Origin: Blastomyces gilchristii SLH14081
Taxonomy: Eukaryota; Ascomycota; Eurotiomycetes; Onygenales; Ajellomycetaceae
NCBI RefSeq assembly: GCF_000003855.2
Contig: NW_003101681.1
Coordinates: 5,037,698-5,101,697 of the forward strand
Direction of reading: 5' to 3'
Length of the DNA: 64,000 bases
Below, in pieces: positions 58,046 to 64,000 of this stretch (position 1 is its first letter; each line of letters opens with the position of its first letter). A model generated the notes under the pieces. That model saw only the letters and a list, made by a program, of their open reading frames with translations, ran no database searches and had not been told where the DNA came from. A program made the position numbers and the translations under genes.

Positions 58046-59227
58046 ATGGAACCCACAAAGTCAATCGTTATCATCGGCGCTTCATGGGCCGGGGTTAAAA
58101 CAGCGCACGCCATCCTGAAAAGCATTCCAGATGTGAGGGTCATCCTAGTAAACCCTTCGTCAAAGCATTTCTTCAACATCGCTGCTCCCCGCATCCTAGC
58201 AAAACCAGAAGCATTCAACCCGGATCAGTATATTCACTCCATTCCGGAATTATTCCAGGAGTACGATACGAAACTCGTCTCGTTTGTCCAGGGAGCCGCA
58301 AGATCAATAGACGTGGATGGGAAAACTGTCACCGTCGCTGCCACAGGATCTGAAGACATGGAACCTGAAGACTTGGTCATCTCCTTCGATTATCTTGTTA
58401 TAGCTTCTGGAAGTACTACTTCCGCAACTATGGGCCAAGACAGCATTCTTGCACCCTTTAAAACAACCGGGTCAGATGATATCCAATCCACCATTGAGCA
58501 AACGCAGAAGACTATAGCAGAAGCCAAATCCATAATCATTGGAGGAGCTGGTGCTGCTGGTGTTGAATTTACCGGAGAGCTGGGGGAAGCATTCCAAGAC
58601 AGAAAGGACAAATCTATCACCCTTTTAACACAGACAGATCGAATTCTACCTGACCTGAAACCTGCAGTCAGCAGGAAAGCAAATGATATCCTATCCAACC
58701 TAGGTGTCAACGTTCGTACATCCGCCATTGTCACTAGCGCTTCGCAAGATTCCTCCTCAAAAAAATGGGCTATAACATTGGGCAGCGGCGAGACACTCAC
58801 CGCGGACGCATACATCGCAACTACAGGCGTCATTCCAAATAGCGACTTCGTTCCCACAGACCTAAAAACAGGCGAGGGGTGGGTTCCGGTTGATGCCGAA
58901 TTCCGCGTCCAGAAGAAAGACGGGAAACATGGTGAGAAATTGCCCATTTACGCGGTTGGTGACATTACTACTCATACGCCTCGCATGTTGTTGACAATTG
59001 CCGGACAAGTCCCTATTCTAGTCGGCAATCTCAAAGCAGACATTGAGAAATCAGAAGGGAAGAGGCCCCAGTATTCAACGAGTGACAAAGTCCTCATGCT
59101 CGTGCCAATTGGCGCGCGGACGGGGACGGGCCAGCTTTGGTTCTTTGTTGTATGGGGATGGCTTGTCGCGCTCCTGAAAGGAAGGGATTATTTCCTCTCT
59201 AGGGCTAACGCTGAACTGAGGAGTTGA
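58046..59227 (+). CDS. AIF/FSP1-like FAD-dependent NAD(P)H oxidoreductase
   Basis: A single exon of 393 codons from the ATG at 58046. Two Rossmann folds are visible: the FAD site SIVIIGASWAGVKTA near the N-terminus and the NAD(P)H site IIIGGAGAAGVEFTGELGE at about residues 163-181. VIASGS, ATTGVIPNS and the late FAD motif YAVGDIT complete the pyridine nucleotide-disulfide oxidoreductase pattern. There is no CxxxxC redox pair, which separates it from thioredoxin or lipoamide reductases. The closest class is AIFM2/FSP1-like, quinone-reducing, membrane-associated flavoproteins. The C-terminus (QLWFFVVWGWLVALLKGRDYF) has a hydrophobic, Trp-rich patch that could insert in a membrane. The electron acceptor is not determinable here. 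Confidence 0.85.
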   Translation: MEPTKSIVIIGASWAGVKTAHAILKSIPDVRVILVNPSSKHFFNIAAPRILAKPEAFNPDQYIHSIPELFQEYDTKLVSFVQGAARSIDVDGKTVTVAATGSEDMEPEDLVISFDYLVIASGSTTSATMGQDSILAPFKTTGSDDIQSTIEQTQKTIAEAKSIIIGGAGAAGVEFTGELGEAFQDRKDKSITLLTQTDRILPDLKPAVSRKANDILSNLGVNVRTSAIVTSASQDSSSKKWAITLGSGETLTADAYIATTGVIPNSDFVPTDLKTGEGWVPVDAEFRVQKKDGKHGEKLPIYAVGDITTHTPRMLLTIAGQVPILVGNLKADIEKSEGKRPQYSTSDKVLMLVPIGARTGTGQLWFFVVWGWLVALLKGRDYFLSRANAELRS

Positions 59228-61220
59228 TAGGGGATTGTCTCTGTCTTTTCCCCAACCCCGGCCTTCATAATATGCATGCAATCCCCTGTCGACCTCTTCC
59301 GGTTCCATCAACAATGGCAGTTTATTATATTCCTTTATTATGTGGTGGTTGTGTCGCCGGACTGGCTTTGTTCGCTTCTTGTAACTCAATAGATACTATT
59401 CCCTTTGTTCAATCACCGCCTTGTGCCCTTGTTATCTTTTAATATCATTATTATACATAATGCAAAAAACATACTCTATATTGGTTCTTTTTAGCGGACC
59501 TCTTAACCCCATTGACTCCAAAGAAAGAAAATGGTACCCATTCCGGAAATAGGGGAGTTAACATCCGCGGTCATCCTTACAGTCTCTACTAAATATAGAC
59601 CAGTGTTCAACTAATCTTAACTTTTTTCTCTCTTGATTATTGCCATAATCTTAGTTAAAGAGAGTATTACACAGATAGCTGCTGAAAAGTCTAGTATTAG
59701 AGATCTTCAATATCTATCATAAGATAAATGGATAAATGTCAAGAATGTAAAAAAAATCCTTTATCAGCTGGTATTTTTATGTGTAAGAGCTTGTATAACT
59801 ACACCATGTGAAAAATTCTAGTGCCGATGTGATGTTCTGTATGCGAACAAAATCTCAGATAGGGATGACTGTTGGCATTTATCTACATACACCATTATGC
59901 AACAATATAGCTTTCCGCGATCTAGGATATGAAAACAGTGCGTAGGTGATAGGAAAATGCACAAAACCAACACCAGCCTTGAACGGCACAGTTCGCTCCT
60001 CTAAATGGGCAAACGCACCCACGCATCTCCCGTGTCTCAACGTTCAGATATGCTGTGCAATCCTCCATCCTGTCAACATTCCTAGCTGGCCACGGACGGA
60101 AACCCTTATTACTCCGTACTGTCCTATGTACATGTACAACAAGGAAAGGGAAAAAGAGATAAGAAAAGAAAAGAAAAGAAAAGACTTAAAAACAAAATAA
60201 GAAATAAGAAATAACAAATAAACAATTGCATTACTTTTCAGGGGATCCAGGGGCTGCATATCTGGGGAGCACATATGTCTAACTGTATATGAACTGTACT
60301 TAGGTACAGATAATATATCCTGCAATGTAAACTCAACTGCATACGTGAGGATAAGTAAAGGAGTTTTGGTATAAAGTCGGTCATACCCTAGGTATAGTAC
60401 AAACAAATCACTACATCTTGTTCTGCTTGGTTTGATGTATATCAGGACGATATACGGAGGACAGAGTACCAACGTGTACAGCAAAGTCCAGTCCAGATCT
60501 CACAAGAGTTGATTCAGACTGCCATTGCATAGTGTTTGGGAAAAGTAAATAGGAGAACACACATAGTCAGCGGGTGCTTGCACACGTCGTGTTGGTTCCT
60601 CACTAAAGCCTAGATATAACTAATATTGCGACGAAGCCCCATACAGGACGAAACTCGTTTCTTCCATTTATAGATATCTGAATCTTATAATCTCTATCTG
60701 GATAAATGCAACATTTGCCATGTACAGGATATAGACATGAGCCTCCTAGCATAGACCACCGCGCGTGGTGATAACGACCCGAGAATGCAAGATCATGGGA
60801 TTCGAACATGCGTCATTCTGCATATGTTGTCAGTCGCGTGTTCTAGAATATGATTCGGTCTAAAATATGCGTGTAAAGTTTGGTAAGTCTTATCACAAAA
60901 CAAACACCAGCCAATGTAGATTATAGCCATTCGCTTTACCTTCCAATGGATAAATAGACATACTAATTAGAACAGGATAGGCTACAACATCAACGACACC
61001 CCCTGCTATCACCACTACCTTCACACTCACCAAAAACAACTGCAACAACAGGCGCAACGGGGGCGGCACAAGGGAGGCGGCAGCATTTAGCAACTATGTA
61101 TCAAGCCACGGCAGCCAGCCAACCACCATTAGTGCCATAGGGGAAACAAAAAAAGAAAAATTGGTTGATTGAGAAATATAAGAAGGGGCCAAACAGGATA
61201 ATGCAGGGAAACCACCTGTA
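59228..61220. other. 2-kb intergenic, AT-rich
   Basis: No gene is supported. 59590-59850 is AT-rich and might be an eroded element but no end or motif is convincing. AGAAA tandems lie near 60150-60180. A tRNA-like fragment near 60790-60850 was considered and rejected. Confidence 0.4.
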
Positions 61221-63267
61221 TCACATTGTGTCACGTCGCTGTTCAGCAGCTTCTGTAGCATCCGAATCCGACTGAGAGGTTGCAGTCGTCGATCTTGTCA
61301 CACCAGAACTCTGAAGTTTGTGGTCGAGCGCTCTTCTCTCTTCGTCTGCTGCATGTGGAGTGACTATCGCAACTTCCTCTCCAAAGTTTTTGGCGATTTC
61401 TTCCAACGTCAGACGGGCGGTTTCGGGGAAGAAGAAGTAGATAACTATTCATTCGTGTCAGCACGCTCTTTATGCTATGCGCTAAATGATTTTAATTGGG
61501 TGTGGGCCGACTGATAAGATGTTCGTCAGCTAGAATGGATATCCTAACTTACCCGGGATGAAGAATGCAGACCAGCAAATAATAACGAGATAGTACTTCC
61601 AGCCTACGTTGGCAAATCCTATTGGAGCGGTTTGGAGAAGAATGATCGTCGCTGCGCAATCGTTAGTAAATGAGTTTGCTAAGGCTGTATGAGTTTGTGT
61701 ATCCTCAAGTGCCTGCTTACATGCGAACTGGCCGAAGAGGGAAAAGCCCATCCCAATTGGACGAATCTCCGTGGGAAAGATTTCAGACACGTATAGGTAC
61801 ATGGTAGTGTCACAGAAGGTACTGAGATGAGTGATTAGTTGATAAGTTTCACGAAGGACCACGACAAACTCACCCTTGGAACGCGAGATACAAAAAGATG
61901 AAGAAAATCCCCAAACCATTGCCAACTCGATTGAGTGTGCCGGCATACTTGGCGGTCATGGCTGCTAAGCATGATGTCGTCACGACGATCCCGATGAAAC
62001 CAACAAGAAACATGCCTCTTCGAGAGTTTACTTTATCATGCAACCATGCTCCGCCAGGGTTATAAATAAGGCCTGCGGTGGTTAACCATAGTGCGCTAAG
62101 GAGAAGCGGCATATGGCCGGTCATGCCTAAGTTTTGATACAGCAGTACTGCATAGTTATTCTAAACGCGGCGTTAGCAATGAATCGTAGCTACCGAGCAA
62201 GTTTGCCATGTGTGGTGAAACTCACAATAATGAGGGGGCCGCCAAACTCTGCACCCCACTGCGTCAAAAACCCGATGGTCATCCGCTTTCTGTAAGACTT
62301 TTTCTTGAACACGGCAGTCCACACACCATGGCCTGTTGTAGCAAGCTTTTCGGCTTCAAGTTTGAGCTGTTCTTTGGTCTGGATAAATTCCTCCTTCGCC
62401 ACTAAGTTGTCTGGATCTTCTTTTGACTGCCGTAGTCGTCGAATGACCTCCCAGGCTTCATCAAGTTTCCCTTTTGATATTAGCCACCTGGGCGATCTTG
62501 GAAGCCAAGGGGACCCTATCAGCAAAACTAGGGGGCTTAGAGTCTGCAAACACAGAGGGAACCGCCAGGCGAAAGTGGGGCTTTTTGCTGTTGCAAAGTA
62601 ACACCCATAACCAACCCAGCTGGAGAGCATGTAGCCGAAGACCAAGAATATTGGATGGTGTCCCACCAACCAGCCACGTACAAAGGGGCTCGACATCTCT
62701 GCGAGATACATTGGACAGACGGTGACGAGAATTCCAATTGCAGTACCAGAGACAAATCGACCGGCTTGAAACATCCTACCTCTAAAGTTAGCTTTGAGCT
62801 GTCACCGCTGCCAAATAGTCAGCCATACTTCAAGTTAACCGCTGCTCCCTGTAGAGCACCACCTAGTACAGCTAAGAACGACCCAAGTTGGATATTCGCT
62901 TTGCGACCTACGGCTTCGCAAGACCACATCATAAACAGAGACCCAACAGCGCCTCCAGCGCTAAAGACTCCGTTCGCAGTAGCAATCGCATTGGTCGTGA
63001 CCGTGGTATAACCAGGCTGGCCCTGCAATGGGAGCTTGAAAAAATCGTACCAGCCAGGTTGACCGATAGTGCTGCCTATGACAGACGCACAGTAGCCATA
63101 TGTCTAAAGGATATCCGAAGCAGAGTGGTTAGCTCAAGCCAGCGTTGAAAGTACAGTGAAGCGCTAGGATACCAGGGAAAGACAATATCACGTACGAAGG
63201 ACCCTAGAGAAACGAACACTATCACTAATCGATTATATCGACTAGTTTGTGCTCCGAAATTTGCCAT
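61221..63267 (-). CDS. MFS sugar transporter
   Basis: Seven exons (63196-63267, 62829-63103, 62226-62775, 61874-62160, 61721-61821, 61553-61651, 61221-61444) sum to 1608 bases, that is 535 residues. All introns are GT-AG. Sugar-porter signatures are present: helix 1 (SFTYGYCASVIGSTIGQPGWY), the GRK motif in EAVGRKANIQLG, GRFVSGTAIG, SPRWLISKGKLDEA after helix 6, and PETARLTLEEI after helix 12. The last is the counterpart of the PETKG motif. Twelve membrane helices are expected. The large loop after helix 6 (QSKEDPDNLVAKEEFIQTK onward) is typical. The C-terminal tail is acidic and Ser/Thr-rich (TTATSQSDSDATEAAEQ). It would import a hexose, disaccharide or polyol by proton symport; the substrate cannot be read from sequence. 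Confidence 0.93.
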
Positions 63268-64000
63268 ATTGAGCCCAAGGTTGAAGAGATCAGTGATTAG
63301 TGAAGTTGGAGTTAGTGGGAGGGAGAAGGAAAGGTCTTAAAACTTAAATACCATGAAAAAGGGGAGAGGAGTGGGGACAAGAACAAGGAAGAAAGCCAAC
63401 AGAAAAAAAGCCCGAGAGGTCCACTCAAAGAAAGGTGAAGAACAATGTTCTAGGGAATAATAAGGACACAGGCAATTGTAGACTGTTTTAAAGGATCAAG
63501 CAGGTTGAGATGTAGTACGGGATATGTCTCTCCTGCTTGTGCTCTGCAATACCCGAGCAGCGCTTCAAGATCACCATGCCAGGGACCAAAGAAAAAAAAG
63601 AAAAAGGAAAGGAAAAACGAGAATGAGATGTTCTCAGAACCCGATGTGAGAACCATTTGGAATGCACGAGAGGAAGACAGATAATTGATGAAAAGAAGCT
63701 GGCAGTATCGAGCTATACATTTCGCAACATTAGACTTGGCTGGTAAGACCAACCATCCCCAAGAATAGCAGGGAATCCTATAGGTAGACCGATTTGGAAA
63801 TGAAAAGGAAATCCTAGTAACTGTCAGAAGTTACAAGATACATGGTCATCAAAGCCACGAGTTTCTGTGTAATCAATTGTCAGCCATTGCACCGCCTTGG
63901 GATATATTCCTTTACCGCGCAAGCCTGGACCACCATATCTCCATACCGCCAACCTGGGTGGAAATTCTCAATTGAATATTCACAAGAGAAGAAAGAAAAT
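63268..64000. promoter_or_regulatory. Upstream region of the sugar transporter gene
   Basis: A purine-rich (plus-strand) stretch equivalent to a CT-rich leader on the coding strand lies at about 63300-63440 and 63590-63625. No further gene is visible before the window edge. Confidence 0.4.

Noticed and set aside
60780..60870. tRNA-like minus-strand segment with a GTTCGAATC-type T-loop
   Set aside because: The T-stem and acceptor stem do not pair and the spacing is wrong; at most a chance or eroded fragment.

Overview
The window reads as nuclear DNA of a filamentous ascomycete. Most genes carry short GT-AG introns of about 55-180 bp, intergenic DNA is pyrimidine-rich with long homopolymer tracts, and the gene set is eukaryotic and fungal (Zn2Cys6 activator, Kre2-type mannosyltransferase, fungal-type tail-anchored SNARE, nuclear COX6). 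Gene content, several decayed gene copies and the NACHT-ankyrin relic suggest an Onygenales/Eurotiomycetes genome, perhaps Ajellomycetaceae. That placement is inference from protein resemblance, not a search result. No rRNA, tRNA or CRISPR array was recognised.

Layout. 0-4 kb is accessory: an unrecognised small gene (399-1025, -), a 119-bp hairpin element, and two decayed genes facing each other (2188-2695, + and 2731-3483, -). 4.5-9.5 kb is a compact housekeeping block: a NAP/SET-type histone chaperone, a Tlg1-like SNARE and a METTL25-like methyltransferase. 9.94-11.29 kb is a non-autonomous, fold-back-type mobile element built on a long minisatellite palindrome. 12.4-14.5 kb is an intronless subtilisin-like protease. 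16-25 kb is conserved core: Kre2/Mnt1 mannosyltransferase and a gamma-tubulin complex component, divergently transcribed, then the purine enzyme FGAM synthase (ADE6). 27-32 kb has a wrecked DHA1-type multidrug transporter next to an intact Zn2Cys6 activator. 34-38 kb has COX6 and an ELO fatty-acid elongase, divergent. 38.3-49.6 kb is gene-poor; its main content is a decayed NLR-like gene (nucleoside-phosphorylase-like start, NACHT, ankyrin repeats). 49.6-57.4 kb has three poorly known genes: a serine-rich protein, a frameshifted F-box-like protein and a Myb/SANT-like protein. 58-63.3 kb has an AIF/FSP1-like flavoprotein and an MFS sugar transporter.

The core genes act in unrelated pathways, so there is no evidence of an operon-like or biosynthetic cluster. 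The most informative accessory signals are the fold-back element, the set of relics (some with TGA where the family has tryptophan), the NACHT-ankyrin relic, and a 9-bp motif dispersed through non-coding DNA. Two otherwise conserved genes each need a one-base frame change, which raises the question of assembly error versus real inactivation. Exon boundaries were set by hand from GT-AG (once GC-AG) signals, and the summed exon lengths were checked to be multiples of three.
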